From contig JAJEKV010000001.1 of NCBI GenBank assembly GCA_021234155.1, positions 26,959,189 to 27,023,188 on the forward strand: DNA of 64,000 nucleotides, read 5' to 3'. A model generated the notes under the pieces. That model did not search any database. It had not been told where the DNA came from and worked only from the letters and a program-made list of their open reading frames with translations. Positions within the stretch are counted from its first letter, which is position 1. Each line of letters opens with the position of its first letter. Made by a program: the position numbers and the translations under genes. Shown here one piece after another: positions 37,190 through 49,408 of the stretch. The stretch comes from Isoetes taiwanensis (lineage: Eukaryota; Streptophyta; Lycopodiopsida; Isoetales; Isoetaceae).

Positions 37190-40100
37190 ATGGCAACTAG
37201 CACTGGGCTGGAATCACTCGTAGATCGTAAGTTTTTCATTAGAAACTCTTTTATTTCTTAAGCATGAACATGGATGTTTCTGGGACTGTTGCAGAGACAA
37301 TATCAGTGATCACAAATGATGGGCGCAATATCGTGGTTAGTATTGTGAGAGTATACCGGACCTAATCTTTTAGTTTATACATTTTTGTTGTTGTGCAGGG
37401 CGTTTTGAGAGGGTATGATCAGGCAACTAACCTCATTTTGGACGAATCACATGAACGGGTTTACTCAACTAGGGTATGCATGAACTGGATTTTGTTAATA
37501 GAGTGAATTAAATATGTTATTTTTTGCTTTGTAATGGCTGTTAACTATTATATACAGACAGGAGTGGAGCAGCTAGTTTTGGGTCTTTACATAATCAGGG
37601 GAGATAACATGTATGTCCTACCTTTGATGTTTACTTTTTCAGTTTTTTTCGATGATTTATCTACAGCTCGGCTCTAAAACAATTTACAGAGTCGATTTTA
37701 TCCCCATTTTTCATTTTTGATTCTGACTACATGCTTTGAGAAAGGTTATAAAACTTTAGCCATTTGTTTTGTTGCGCATGCTCATTCCAGAACTGTGGAA
37801 GGGAAAATAAAAGTCGAAAAGCATTACCAAAAGATTTTGCTCCTCTTCAGGTGTCGGGGCCTTGATTGTTATCGATCCCCATCTTCCTCCTACCAAGCCA
37901 AATATATGCTGTAGGCATAGTCAACGACTATCATAGCAATGCATATTCAAGGGCGTCTGACCTTCCATAGTCTATTTGAGCATCCACAACTGACTGCCTT
38001 CCGCTCTTAAACCTCTTGTCTCATTGTTTCCTTCTCTCAATACTTTAGCAATCCTTTCATCCTCCGTATCTGCAGCAGTCTTTCAATGTTCATCAACCTA
38101 GAACTCCCTTTACTTGTTGGCACTGTGGTAAGAAAGGCCATATAAAACGAGACTGAACAAGTTAAAAAGTGAATATCTTAAGGAGCAACAGGATAAAAAC
38201 TCTGTTTCAACTGAACCAGTACCAAGATTTCTCATATTAATGTTGAGGAGTTAGAGACTCAACTTCTCAATGCTGCAGCACACAATACTCCAAAAGATAC
38301 TTGGTTTATTGATCCGGTGCAACGAAGCATTTAGCTGGTAAAACAGAGGTATTCACAGATTAAAGCCTCATGATAATACCATACTGAAAATGGCTGATGG
38401 TAATTTGGCTCGATGCAATGGCAAAGGGACTGTCCAGTTCCAAACTGATTCATGTGTCACTCTTCGAATTGAAGATATTATTTAAGTTCCAGGGTTATTG
38501 GTCAATTTGCTTAGTGTAAGCAAACTTGGTCGAAGGATGGGGTATTCAGTGTTGTTTACAGATTGTTTCGTTCATATCATGAAGAACCCATTAAAGTATG
38601 TGATATCCAACAGCTAGATAGGATCTTTATCTTTTTGATAATAAATCTGCTATTTCTTCACATATTCAGTCTGAGTCATCAAATATTGCAGCGGTTTCAG
38701 AGTAATTTAGTGTGATTTCAGGGAGGAGGATCTCTGTTATCAAGGATTAATTGAGAGAATTTGATGAAGAAGTAAAGACGGCTATGGGGTTTGGGGGATC
38801 CACGGAGATTGGCTGCTAATCCAGTGTTGGATGGCTCAAATTATCCATGGAAGGAATTCTTTGTGATTTACCTTGGTCTTATATATCTGAAGAAAACAGA
38901 TTGGAATGCCACAAATGACAAAGTCAGTGATTACTTGAAGGCTTTGGTCAATCCAGCGTGATTCGAAGGCAACTTGGTTCTTTCAAAACCTTTGCTGAAA
39001 CATGGAAATATCTCAAAGATTCAAGTACCCTTCATGGATTAGGGGGCCAGTCACTTGTTAAAGAGCAAATGGAGCAGTTCATACTTGTCGAATGTTCTAC
39101 TGTTGCACAGTATATCTCAAGTTTAAAACACTCAAGAAAGATCTAGTAGGAGCTGGGGGAAGCATCATAGAAATTATTATGATTATCTTTGTTATGAAAG
39201 GAGTGGAAGATACATTCATATCTCTTACCACTGCGCAAACACAAAAGATGTGATCTGGATATCTAATGAGGTACAGGGTTTACTTGTTGAAGCAGAAGAA
39301 GCGAGAAGACTCAGTTTAACTATGCCATGTGAGAATACAACAAAGGAAAAACAAAGAAGAGGTTAAGCAAGAGCACAAGCCAAAGAAGGATCGATCTGGC
39401 GTAACCAGTTGGCATTGTAAACAGAAAGGTTGTCATAGAAATCAATGCTTTGAGTTTAAAGAGCTCTGTCTCGTGGCTCTTCTTCAGGCTGGGCGTATGG
39501 TCACATGTGCAAGACATGATTGCACCTCTGAGCCCCTGGCCTGCAAGCTATAACCTTTACTCTTATATTTCTTGCATAACGTGTGACATCAGTTGCCTTT
39601 GCCTTTGTTCATCTTGAAGCAATTATGCTTCCTGAACTACCAGTTTTAACATAGAATCATCACCAAGGTATTGGTGTCTCCTTAGATGTAAGCAATAGTG
39701 CAATTCTTTATAACTGGCTCCTCCATCTCACTTGCATCTTCTTGAACCTTTGATGTCAGTGCTGCCAATATTTCACTAATGGGGGCAAATATTTTGCTGG
39801 AGACTAGCAAACCCTTTCAGAGTCTCCCATCAGGGAAGATCTTTCAAACAAGCCTGCAGATGGGTCTGCCTATGAATCCAAGATTCCATGTAAGAGCAAA
39901 CACCATCAGTGCCAAATGAACTCTGTAAATTTACGTTTAGAAGAATGTCATGGATCCGACATCAGGATTCCCTACTGTAAAACACTGCACCTTCATCACT
40001 TTCCAACATTTTTCTCTTTCCTTGAGTGTGGAGTTGATCTCAGCTAGTTTGTCTATGTGATGATTTTAGATAGTTTGTCATTGGAATTGAATATCATATG

Positions 40101-40227
40101 TCCCCTAAGCTTACTTACCCATTTTTTGTGTGATAGAGCTGTTGTTGGGGAATTGGATGAAGAATTAGACTCAAATCTTGATTTGTCGTCTTTAAGGGCA
40201 CAACCTCTGAAACCTGTACAACATTAA
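37190..40227 (+). CDS. LSM8: U6 snRNA-associated Sm-like protein LSm8 (5 exons)
   Basis: LSm8 is the subunit that defines the nuclear LSm2-8 ring, which binds the 3' oligo-U of U6 snRNA and supports pre-mRNA splicing and nuclear RNA turnover. Coding exons are 37190-37226, 37295-37335, 37399-37473, 37558-37610 and 40137-40227. All four introns are GT-AG and the phases join to an uninterrupted 98-residue protein, the usual plant length. It opens MATSTGLESLVDQ. The Sm1 motif spans about residues 18-45 (NDGRNIVGVLRGYDQ, then LILDESHERV) and the Sm2 motif about 59-70 (LGLYIIRGDNIAV). The tail is VVGELDEELD, then LRAQPLKPVQH. The start ATG has G at -3 and +4. The second donor is GTTAGT, slightly off consensus. 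Introns 1-3 are 63-84 bp, but intron 4 is 2,526 bp and filled with copia debris. The reading frame has no defect, so the gene is probably active. Confidence 0.96.
38090..38710 (+). pseudogene. Ty1/copia gag zinc knuckle and protease in LSM8 intron 4
   Basis: CWHCGKKGHIKRD (about 38118-38155) is a CCHC-type zinc knuckle whose last Cys is replaced by a stop. Next comes TWFID with SGATKHLAGKTEVFTD in the neighbouring frame (about 38301-38360), matching the copia aspartic protease 'WxxDSGATxHM'. Then VPGLLVNLLSVSKLGR and MGYSVLFTDCFVHIMKN (about 38490-38590) match the conserved 'VPGLxxNLLSVSKLxxxGY' block, and LYLFDNKSAISS follows. The piece stops at about 38706 without integrase. It lies in the same orientation as LSM8 and is fully contained in the intron. 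Confidence 0.8.
38720..39480 (+). pseudogene. Second Ty1/copia gag (UBN2-like) in LSM8 intron 4
   Basis: NPVLDGSNYPWKEFFVIYLG (about 38818) is the copia gag start ('LxGxNYxxWK'). FKTFAETWKYLKDSSTLHGL (38985-39044) and QYISSLKHSRK (39110-39140) follow the gag 'AxxxWxxLxxxY...YxxxFKxLxxxL' pattern, then VEDTFISLTT resembles 'PxEYxxxxTxL'. It ends in KKDRSGVTSWHCKQKGCHRN, a degraded zinc knuckle (about 39385-39445). Stops and frame changes are common. As it starts a new gag after the protease of the preceding piece, it is a second, separate or rearranged copy. Confidence 0.75.
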
Positions 40228-40686
40228 CCAAGGCGAGATTTGTGGCTCCTGCATGATATGATCTTTCGTTGACAGTGATATTTGAAGGTTGCAGTTCGAA
40301 TTTCAACTCGATGATTTAGATTTGTATAGATTAGATGCACATGAGAAAGGGATCTATCTAAATCAAGAGGAGTAAGTCATTTACTGTAAGAAGTGCGAGA
40401 GTTCGTGGATAAACAGGACCACACACTTGTAATGATAATACTCATATGCTGTTGTGCACAGACCTGATATTTACAGTAAGTAAATGGGAATAGTTAGTCG
40501 TTTGGGTATATTCCTGTCATAATAATGTAAGAAAGGTATATGAAGATACTCAGGTTGATGTTTCAGGTCGAATAAGGTCATCGACAGAGTGAACAGTCCA
40601 TGTGGCCATGTAGAAACATCAAAATGGAATCCTGAAACCCATGCAATGTCTTTAATGCCGGATTAGGGTTTTACTGCATGTATATG

Positions 40687-40733
40687 GGCATGATTTCGAT
40701 CCAGGATATCGGCATGATTTCGATCCAGGGTTC
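40687..40733. repeat. Short tandem duplication, 24 bp unit
   Basis: GGCATGATTTCGATCCAGG occurs at 40687 and again at 40711. It is located about 460 bp after the LSM8 stop codon. Confidence 0.9.
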
Positions 40734-40935
40734 GGGCATTGAATAAGTTTTGTTTTGTTGTCTAAGGATAGATAGTAGACACTAGTTTTGTGGTAGTTGA
40801 TGGTAAACAATATCATAGTTAAACACCCATTCCCATTACTGCCTGCCTTTGTTTCATTAGCTTTGCCATATTAACAATTTGAAGGTGCAATTTGAAGGCG
40901 CGGAAAGATGGAGCTTCATTGCAAACCCTTTGATT

Positions 40936-41150
40936 CCTCCAGCTAGAAGACAAAACTGGAGTTAGAGAAGACAAATTATATGGTTAGTAGAAGAAAAAAG
41001 AGATTTTGCTACATGATAAACCCAATGCAGTTTTGAGTTGGGGAACCTCCAGCTCGAAGACAAAAATGGAGCTGGAAGAGAAAATCTAACTAAGGCAAAG
41101 TAGATTTTGCCATAGGACAAACCCACTTTTAGTGCAGTTTTGAATTGGGG
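40936..41150. repeat. Two-copy tandem duplication, about 110 bp unit
   Basis: Unit 1 opens CCTCCAGCTAGAAGACAAAA and closes CAGTTTTGAGTTGGGGA. Unit 2 (from 41046) opens CCTCCAGCTCGAAGACAAAA and closes CAGTTTTGAATTGGGGG. Small indels separate them. It lies about 0.7 kb downstream of LSM8. Confidence 0.85.
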
Positions 41151-44046
41151 GTTTTATAAGTATTTTGGCCCTTTTGAGTTTTCTGAAATTGCCTTTGCCA
41201 CGGAGGATGAAATTGGGCTGGAGCGGAAGGAATAAGGCAAAAAAACTTTTGTATCCACTTGCCACGAAGCAAAGGAAAAGCGACGGAACTCCCTAGTGGG
41301 AATGTGCTAAGTTGTCTTTGCTTGAAAGTGTAATTTCGTGTTGCCGTGTAGCCATCACCAATATCCCAAAAAAAGCAAATTTTGGCATCATCAATATCTC
41401 AAAAACAACAAATTCTGTGTTTCCACCTAAATGAGAAGAGAGCGTCATGGAGCTTTTGTCCCGAGGAGTTGAAATTTAATATGAGATTTGAAGCTCTTAT
41501 TCCTACATTTTTCTTATAGTAAAAAATCATAATGTTTAAGGTCACATGGCTAGAAGCTAGATATAACATGGTTCTTTCTTTCAACCAGAGATGCTTCCAA
41601 GTTTAATACGTAATTAAGTTGTCTCATGAATCAATCAAACCGGAAGTACCTCCTGTTTATGGAGGTTTTATGGGGGCACTATCTTTTGTATCAGGTATAC
41701 ACTTTTGGCACCTTTTGGCTTTTTGCTTAGCAAGGCTAGTGCACTTCAGATGCCATAATCGGTTTGCCTTTGAAGATTTTTCTTGGCTGAGTTAAAAGTC
41801 CTGTAGTTCATGATGGCTATTGCTAGTAGCTTTGGGTTTCCATTGTGCTCATTCCATCGTGAATAGTCCTTGTATTTGTGTCTCTTCCCACCGCACGATC
41901 TCTCCCAAAAATCTAACATGTTAAAAAGTGGTCCATTGTTCTTCAAATATGGTTTATCATTAGTTAATGGTCCCGAGCTTGCAGCACACGCTCGACAAGT
42001 TGAGGCATTCTCTAGCTGCTGCTAGGAAGAACACCTCCCTTGCTTCACAAAGATCTCAAGCCCATGGCCAAGTGTCTCCATCTTCCACCGGGTCCCTCCA
42101 CTGTGCGCCTTCGAGCCCGCCACCGCCTCCCGCTACCGTGTCCATTCTTGCTCCTTGCTCCCTCTCCTCCTTCCTCATATAACTGTCGCCTTCAATATGA
42201 GCAAATATGAGAGGTTTGCAACCATTGCTCGCAGTCAGAACCATTGGAAGCCTCGCAGAGTGGTCCATCCTCATATGAAAAGAGTTGCTCGTCAGAGAAC
42301 ACTATTGCACCACCATCTCTTCCCTGCTGACTGTGCTACCACTCAACTGCTAGGGCTACTGGAGAAGTTACAACCCTTCTGCGATCATCTAGATTGACCT
42401 GAATGATCGTGGAAGCACTGTGCTAATAGTGACTCCATAGATTTCGGAACACCTACCACCTGCACCTCCTGTATTATGGTCGGGCTCGAACAGTTCTAAG
42501 GTTTTTTCCCAACCAAAAGGAGTGCATTTCTATGGCCTTTGCTAGGTTGAATTCAGATTTCCATCATTTCAACAGCACAAGTAAAAGGTAACATAATCAT
42601 CTTCGGTATTTCAGCAGACTGGATAAAAAATGTAGTCCTTACAAGATGGAAACATGATATAGCAATGACCACCATGCCAGAGATTTCGTCGATCGTTATC
42701 ATACTGATAAGGGATAAAGATGTAACTAGCAGTTCTATATGCTACAATAGACCCCATTAGAGAGGCGACTTGGGCTGGTTTCCAAACCAATGGTTAGTGG
42801 GCACTCAATATGGTGGAGTTGGAAGTTGACTCCATACAGAGGGTCGTAAATCATCCAAGGCTTGAAAGGAATAGTGGCAAAGGCCATTTTGCTGACCGTG
42901 GCTCTGCAGAGGTGGATGGCAATAGAATCTTCACTTGGTGCAATGGCCGCTGGAGTCGGTAGAGCATATGCATGTCACGACATGGGATATTATTATAATG
43001 TATTATGTTACATATTTGCATGAAACTTTTTTTTTACAAACAGCCGACAAATTTCTATTTCCGCATCATAACCGCAAAGATTTTGTTTTCAGGATGAACG
43101 TGAGATAGCGTGACCAAGGTAACTATTTGCCCGACATCTCTCGGGATTTGCAACAATGAAAGATATGGAATGCAAAAAAGATCAAGTGTTGGCAGAGGGT
43201 TTGGTGGTATTTCAATCGTGATACTAAAAGTAGCTCGGGCAAACAACTTGCGATCCCTTGGAACCAAATCAAAGCAAACAATACATATGGTTGAAAGTTA
43301 AAGCAAAAACCTTAACTTTATTTTTTTGCAATATGCTATTATTATGCACCATGCAATCATTCACTTATGACGCATGGACATAAATCTAGAAGACCCATTC
43401 GTGTTTTGAAATACTAGAGCCAAGGAGAAGGAGATGTGTTTACATAGGACTCAACTCAAGTGACATGCATCGTAAACAAAGCTAAGGCTTATGAGGAAAT
43501 TGATGTGCACTTTGAATGAGATTGAAGATCCACATTCCATTGCAGAGTATCGTAAGATTCAACTTCAAATTACATGGGAGAACTTTTGTCGGAATTCTCC
43601 GTACTATATGCCAAAATGAAGATTGTAAATGGTTTACTCTTAACTCCAAGGTTCGGAAAATTTATTGCAGGTAAAACCACCAAGGGCCAAAGACAATTGA
43701 TTATGTTATGACCAAAAGCTGCGGACATGATTGGAAATATGTGTTGGTGAGAAGTTACCCCGAATCTAATCATATAATTGCATTGCATCAGTAAGGCCAA
43801 CTTGGTACAAGCTATTTCCTTTGAGAGCCAAAACCCACGAGACTTTAAACAAAGACAAGCAGATCTATGTGACCAATTCAAAAAGCGCCCAAGTCCTTTT
43901 GGAACACGCTGCAGGTTAAGCAAGAATACCGTACACTAAATTTAGACGCTCTGTCTAAATACCCCAAATCTCTATAAATAAGTAATTCAAATACTCAATC
44001 ATGAAACAATGAGAAATAAGGTATGGTCGCCCTCTACCACGCATTA
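41151..44046. other. Unassigned sequence
   Basis: No gene recognised. A frame at 41967-42182 encodes a Ser/Pro-rich 71-residue peptide without a known domain. Near 43500-43580 the reading HSIAEYRKIQLQITWENF has a faint gag-like look but no further support. Confidence 0.3.
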
Positions 44047-44442
44047 GAACCATTACATCTAACACTTTTAAATTAAAACCCCCTGAAATCGAATGACACT
44101 GAGTATCGAGAGCTGTTGGATTGGCATATTTGCAAGTTATTTTTCAATCTAGACCATAGATAGCGATCCTCGTTTATGGGGTATGCTTATAGAAGTTTTA
44201 ATATACTATATAATAAGATTTGCAAAAATAATATAAGATTTGATGTAATGTACTAAATGGTGTTGATTTTGTACATGTAGTATATGGTTTAAGGGAGTAC
44301 AAAAGGGGCCCTCACTGCCTCATGTCACCCCCGTGTGAATATGCACCCAAACTAAAGGGGGTTTCAGGGGGACTTTAATTTAAAAGTGTTAGATGTAATA
44401 GTTTGTGTTAACCTAAATTTTTTTTTTGGCCCCTTGGGGACC
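44047..44442 (+). repeat. MITE family B, copy 3
   Basis: The left end is GAACCATTACATCTAACACT, then TTTAAATTAAAACCCCC, and TATCGAGAGCTGTTGGATTG just inside. The right end is the inverse: GGGACTTTAATTTAAAAGTG then TTAGATGTAATAGTTTGTGT. It has the same orientation as copy 2. The interior parallels copy 2 (GATCCTCGTTTATGGGGTAT against GATCCTTCTTTGTGGGGCAT). The first terminal repeat has an unrelated insert, GAAATCGAATGACACTGAG. Confidence 0.8.
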
Positions 44443-47280
44443 TTGGGAATTGTATAAGATTGATCAACAAAGTAAATTAGATAAGATAACTTTTTCTACG
44501 TCCACAGAGAGAACGAGATATAGCAATTGAAAAACATTGTAGTGCTGCACTACATACTCAAGCTATAGTTAGTCCTTTTAAACATGCCCAAGAGTACAAG
44601 AAATGCTTGTTTCTTTCCCTTTTAATACATCTAACACAACCAAATTGTTTCCCATGTCTCTGAAGACTCTATCACAGTACCACAACACTCCAAATCCATA
44701 AGGCTAACCTTGCAATAGAGGTGCTGCCATGCTATGGCAGCATAGAAGAGCAAGACACAATGTGATTTACTCATGCTTACACTTTGGATTTGAACACAGA
44801 TACACAAGCACAATTCATTTGAAGTGAATGCATCTTTGCACATTATGAAGTGGATATTTGAAGACCAAGGTTAGGACATTCATGAACGATCACACAAGCG
44901 TGCTAGGGAAGGTGATTCAAGCAAGATAACTTTGAAGACTTGAAGACCCCTTGAAGTGTTCTTGGTATGTGATGTTTCCATTTTTTGAGTTCTCGCATAA
45001 CTATATCCTATGATCTCCATCCCAAGCCTTCCATATCCTTTAAAAACATACCCATGTAACCTCAAATTCCATGCCTAGCTTTCATTTCCTAAAAGCAAAT
45101 TGGCCTAGGAGATTTTTTCTTGTCAAAACTTCTCTTTCATATGTCATTCACACTTCACACACTCACCATATCATCACCATCTTGTAAAAGCAAAAAAATT
45201 TCACTTGATTACGTCACACCCATGGTCTAGAGTCAATCCTTCTAGGAAGTCAAATGGTGAGAGAAAGTGCAAAATTCGTAAGTGGGAGTAAACGAGTCAT
45301 GATTTTGTTTAAGGAATGCAATTTTATATGCATTAAGATTAAATTGACCCATGTCACCACTTGAAAAATGGCCAAATCATCATACACACATCACCTCTAT
45401 CATGTCATTATTCATACACATGTCATCCCCATCGACATTCCTTTTCTTCTTCAAAAATTCTTTCAAAACAAGGAAAATAGATTCAAAGGTGAGCATGTTG
45501 TCTTGCCAACATCACCAACATTGCACCCACATCATCACCATCACACCTGATCACACGGCTACCTCATCACCTCCACCCTACCATGTTTGACTGTGAAAAA
45601 CATGTACCCTGCCAAGTTGTTTGACAATCACCACCCCCTTGCCGCGGTCACCATCTTGCCAACTCCATCTTGCTTTACTTGCCACCTCATACTTCTCATG
45701 CCCTTCCTTAGCCAAAAATAATCTAGTTTAAAAAGATTCCACCATCATGGAGAGCATAAAGAATTTTCGTACAATTTTCAAAAAGTGGTCCATATAGACC
45801 AACCCGGCCAGGAATGTTTTTCCCATCACCCCCCACCTCCCCAGATTTCCCCAAGGCTCAATCACCCCGCCACGCAGTATGCTCCTGCAGGGCTGGAGGC
45901 ACTGAACCTACTCGTGGGCATAACACGTCATAATTAATAAGACTACATATGTTATTCCTCATACCTTTGATCTTTCTTTGAAATTGTCCAGGGATATACC
46001 GGCTTAAATTTCAAAAACTTTAACTGCCACGCAAAAAGATCCTCGAAGGAACTGACCCAACGCTAACTATGATCCAAACACTTTGATTTGCCTTCCACAT
46101 TGAACCAAGAACCTATTAACCAACTAAAAACAAAGATCCGCCCTTGATTTGCCAAGAAGAACCCGGGCCGGGAATAAGAGGATTTCAAAAGGGGAAAATG
46201 CTCGTAGTTTTTCGAGGTTTATATAAGATCGACTGGTATCTCTTCAAAAAGACCCGATTTAAGGTTTTATGCTTGAATTTGCTTCCTACATGCCAAATTA
46301 TGCACGAATTAGTCATATTTTGGTCTCGATCGAATATTTGATTTGATCTCTGTGTCAAGATTAATGGTTTTTGGATTATCTTGACCGGTGGTATTCTGCC
46401 AGAATGAAAACTCAAATTATTTGGAAAAAAATACTGTGAATGATTACCTTGACATTGTGTTTTGTATCTAAAATTGGAGAGTGATTTCTTGAACTCTAGT
46501 AACAAGAGGCATTATGTAAATAGTTGCATATAGCATATAGCTGCATAGGTGAACATCACCAAAATGCTTATCCCTTTAGATTGAGATCTCTCGTCAGACA
46601 ACTTAGGCTAAAATCGCCATTAGCATTGGAATTTAGTCCAAAATAAAAAGGAGCCCTCAAAGTACCACCAGCCCAAAGTTTTGCCATATTCATAATCGGT
46701 AATACCATCGACCTAAACACAATTCTCCAGACAATTTATCGGACATTTCTTTGCAAAAGAGACTTTGACCATTGTCTCGCGGTACATATTGAGAAAGGAT
46801 CCAATTCCAAGCATCAAAACACAAAAGAGCTGCCTTTTTGAGTTACAGTCTACCGCCAGTAGGATATTGACCAAATTTCAATCTGTCAGATCGTATTTTT
46901 GAGGGGTTTGCACTGATTGAAATCTGTCTGACTTTTTGCACAACATTTCTTAGGATCTTTAGTAGTTTTGACATAAAAAATCATAGGCACATCCATGCTT
47001 CTTTGCATTTGGCATCATTTCTTGCAAGGCAGTCTTTTTTCTCTTTAGGGAAAGGGATTGAGAATTGCTATTTGAGCCTTCTAATTGGAATTTCTTCACA
47101 CAGAGTGGTTGCCTTAAGCAACCTGGAGGTTCTAAACCACTGAGGTTGAAGGTTTTACCAGGAACACCTTCAACATTTTGTTGGTCCTACCAAGATATTT
47201 TCTAGAAATTGAACCTGCTGGCTCCTAGAGAAAACAATCAAACATCTCGAAAGTATGTCACACAGGGATCTTAGAAGCCT
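44443..47280. other. Unassigned sequence
   Basis: No recognised gene. 45370-45590 is rich in CATCAC/CACAT-type triplets. 46185-46505 - is an open frame of 106 residues without a known motif. Confidence 0.3.
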
Positions 47281-47942
47281 TGTCACACCGTGAGTGGGAA
47301 AGTATACAAACATGTATGCCTTGATGAGGGATTTCAACCCCTCCATCAGCCCGATTGGTGTGGCGCATTGATTCTTGAGCAAAGCGTTTTGAGAAAGGTA
47401 AGGAATTCGAGAAAAAAGGATGTGAGCAAGAAACAAAAAGAAAGAACGTGAGGAATGAGAAGGCATAAACTAAAAAGATGGAATTTTGGAAATAATAGAT
47501 ATGAAAAAGGAAATAATGGAAATATGGGGGCACCCATCTTTATTCAAGAGTGAGAGATACAAGAAACTCCTAGAAGGGAGTAAGTTACCTCAAGTCATCA
47601 TCAAGTGGGGAAGTTGGAAGTCTCCCTCACCTCTTCCTGTGGCCTGCCACTACCCTTTCTCCATGGACCTATGAGACAAAGAGGAGGAGAACAAGTCCCT
47701 CAAGATATTTATAATTTTTGATAAATCTTGGCCATCCACGGCATGATCTTTGCACTCCTTTTTTACACCTCATCAATCCTTTATTTTTGTCTTCTTCTTC
47801 TCATAACCAAATTTGTCTTTTTGTCTTGGATTCTAACAACAAGCACAAAATGAATCGACCCCTTGATCTTTAATTTCCCTTTAGACCTTTGATAGTAGCT
47901 TTTCTATGTTGACCCTGATTTCGCTGTAAAATCGGGTCAACA
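47281..47942 (+). repeat. 5' long terminal repeat of a short LTR element
   Basis: It begins TGTCACACCGTGAG and ends GGGTCAACA. From CTCTTCCTGTGG (47631) to the end it aligns with 49623-50011 through shared blocks such as TCCCTCAAGATATTTATAA, TTTTACACCTCATCAATCCT, CATAACCAAATTTGTC, AATGAATCGACCC and TCTATGTTGACCC. The left part is more diverged but shares GGAAATATGGGGGCAC-type text. Confidence 0.6.
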
Positions 47943-49408
47943 TCACGCACGCCAAACAAAAGATGTGGCCGTCCCCCGACCACCCACTTCAACACTTTCG
48001 CTATTTAAGTGTCAATAGTTAGTCTTCGGCACAAAGAAGAAAGGAACTGGGGGGCCTTTGGCGGGTCCCACCAAACCTATTAAGAAAATGGGGGTTTTAA
48101 TCTGACCTCCAAACCCATTAAAAAAGATAATATTTTGAGTTTTTAGGTGTACAACACCAAAAATGTAACTTGTGCCATAGGAAAGATTTTGGAAAAATGA
48201 TGATAGTATCTTCGCCTTGGGGTGGGCTGAAACGCAAAGGGCTATGTCATAAAAGATATTGTATTTTGCAAGATAGAGTCCCGCCAAAACAAAAAGATAA
48301 GTTGCTAGCCAAAGCACCAACAAGGTGTGTAATGAGGCAAATAATAATAATTTTTCACACAAAAGAGTAGCAGCCGTGAAAGGCAAGAAATAGTAATAAT
48401 GGTGTGTGTGGCCAAGGCATAAAAAGAGGAAACAATGGCACGACAATGGCAGGTTGATATTGGGAGGAGAACAAAAAATAACAGAACGGTTGGTTAATGG
48501 GAGGCAAGAAAGTAAAATGGCAAAGGATGGAAGAAAAAAATAAAAGGAAAAAAATGGATGTCAAGAAAATATCAAATTCAAGAAAGGGCAAAAAAAGGTC
48601 TCATGTGTGTATCAAGAGCAAGTTCGGCCATTATGGCGACGCTGCCTTTCTTTCTTCTTGATCTTAACCCTCGCTCTCTCAATCTTCCTTGTGTTCGGCA
48701 CAACTATGATGATAAATAGGTGATCAGTCTTTTTCTTCTTCACGTGTCCGAGCAGCGTGTATGGCGATGGAGCAGTATGAGTGCAAAATCATATATGTAG
48801 AAATGGCTTTGCAGTCCTATTTTATGTCGTTTAAAAAATCTTGCTTTGTCTCGGCACCCATCTTCAGTAAAGAATCTCTTATTTTCTTCTTCTCTCCCTT
48901 CCCCTGCTTCATCTTTGCTTACGTGGCCTTGGCAACAAAGAATTAGAGGCGCCTTCAATCTTCGGTTATTTGTTCAAAAATCCGGTAGCTTCCGAGTTGA
49001 AGGCAATCTAAGATGACAAAGCTCGGGTATTTGTCAACAACCATCAAGAAGGGGTAGAATGAGAAGGAGGGTCATGCTTTATCGCTCTTCCAAAATAACT
49101 CGGCGCAAGATTATTATCCAAAGACATTGAGCTTCAAAAAATCGAAAATATGGAATGATTGAGAGCTTATTTCCTTCTTCTTCTTGTGCCTGGAAATAAC
49201 GTATGGCATAAAAAGATCATTGGAGGGTATTTACAGCAGTAGATGGGAAAAGAAGATAGAGTTGTGGCTATGGCAGAAACAAGAACAAATCAAAGCACCA
49301 AACTTGATCCTCGTGAGAAAATTAGGATCTCGGTAGAACCTCCAATGATGTTTTACCCTAATCCGCATGACTCCGGCCTTGGAAAAGTCAAGATTGAGAT
49401 CAACTAGG
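47943..49408 (+). mobile_element. Internal region of a short LTR element without visible pol
   Basis: It is 1.47 kb flanked by two direct repeats, too short for gag-pol. A frame near its end reads MAETRTNQSTKLDPREKI then PNPHDSGLGKVKIEIN before the 3' repeat, with no known domain. A minus frame at 48012-48446 (144 residues) has no motif. It looks like a non-autonomous (LARD/TRIM-like) retrotransposon that would need enzymes from elsewhere. The primer site was not recognised after the first repeat. Confidence 0.5.
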
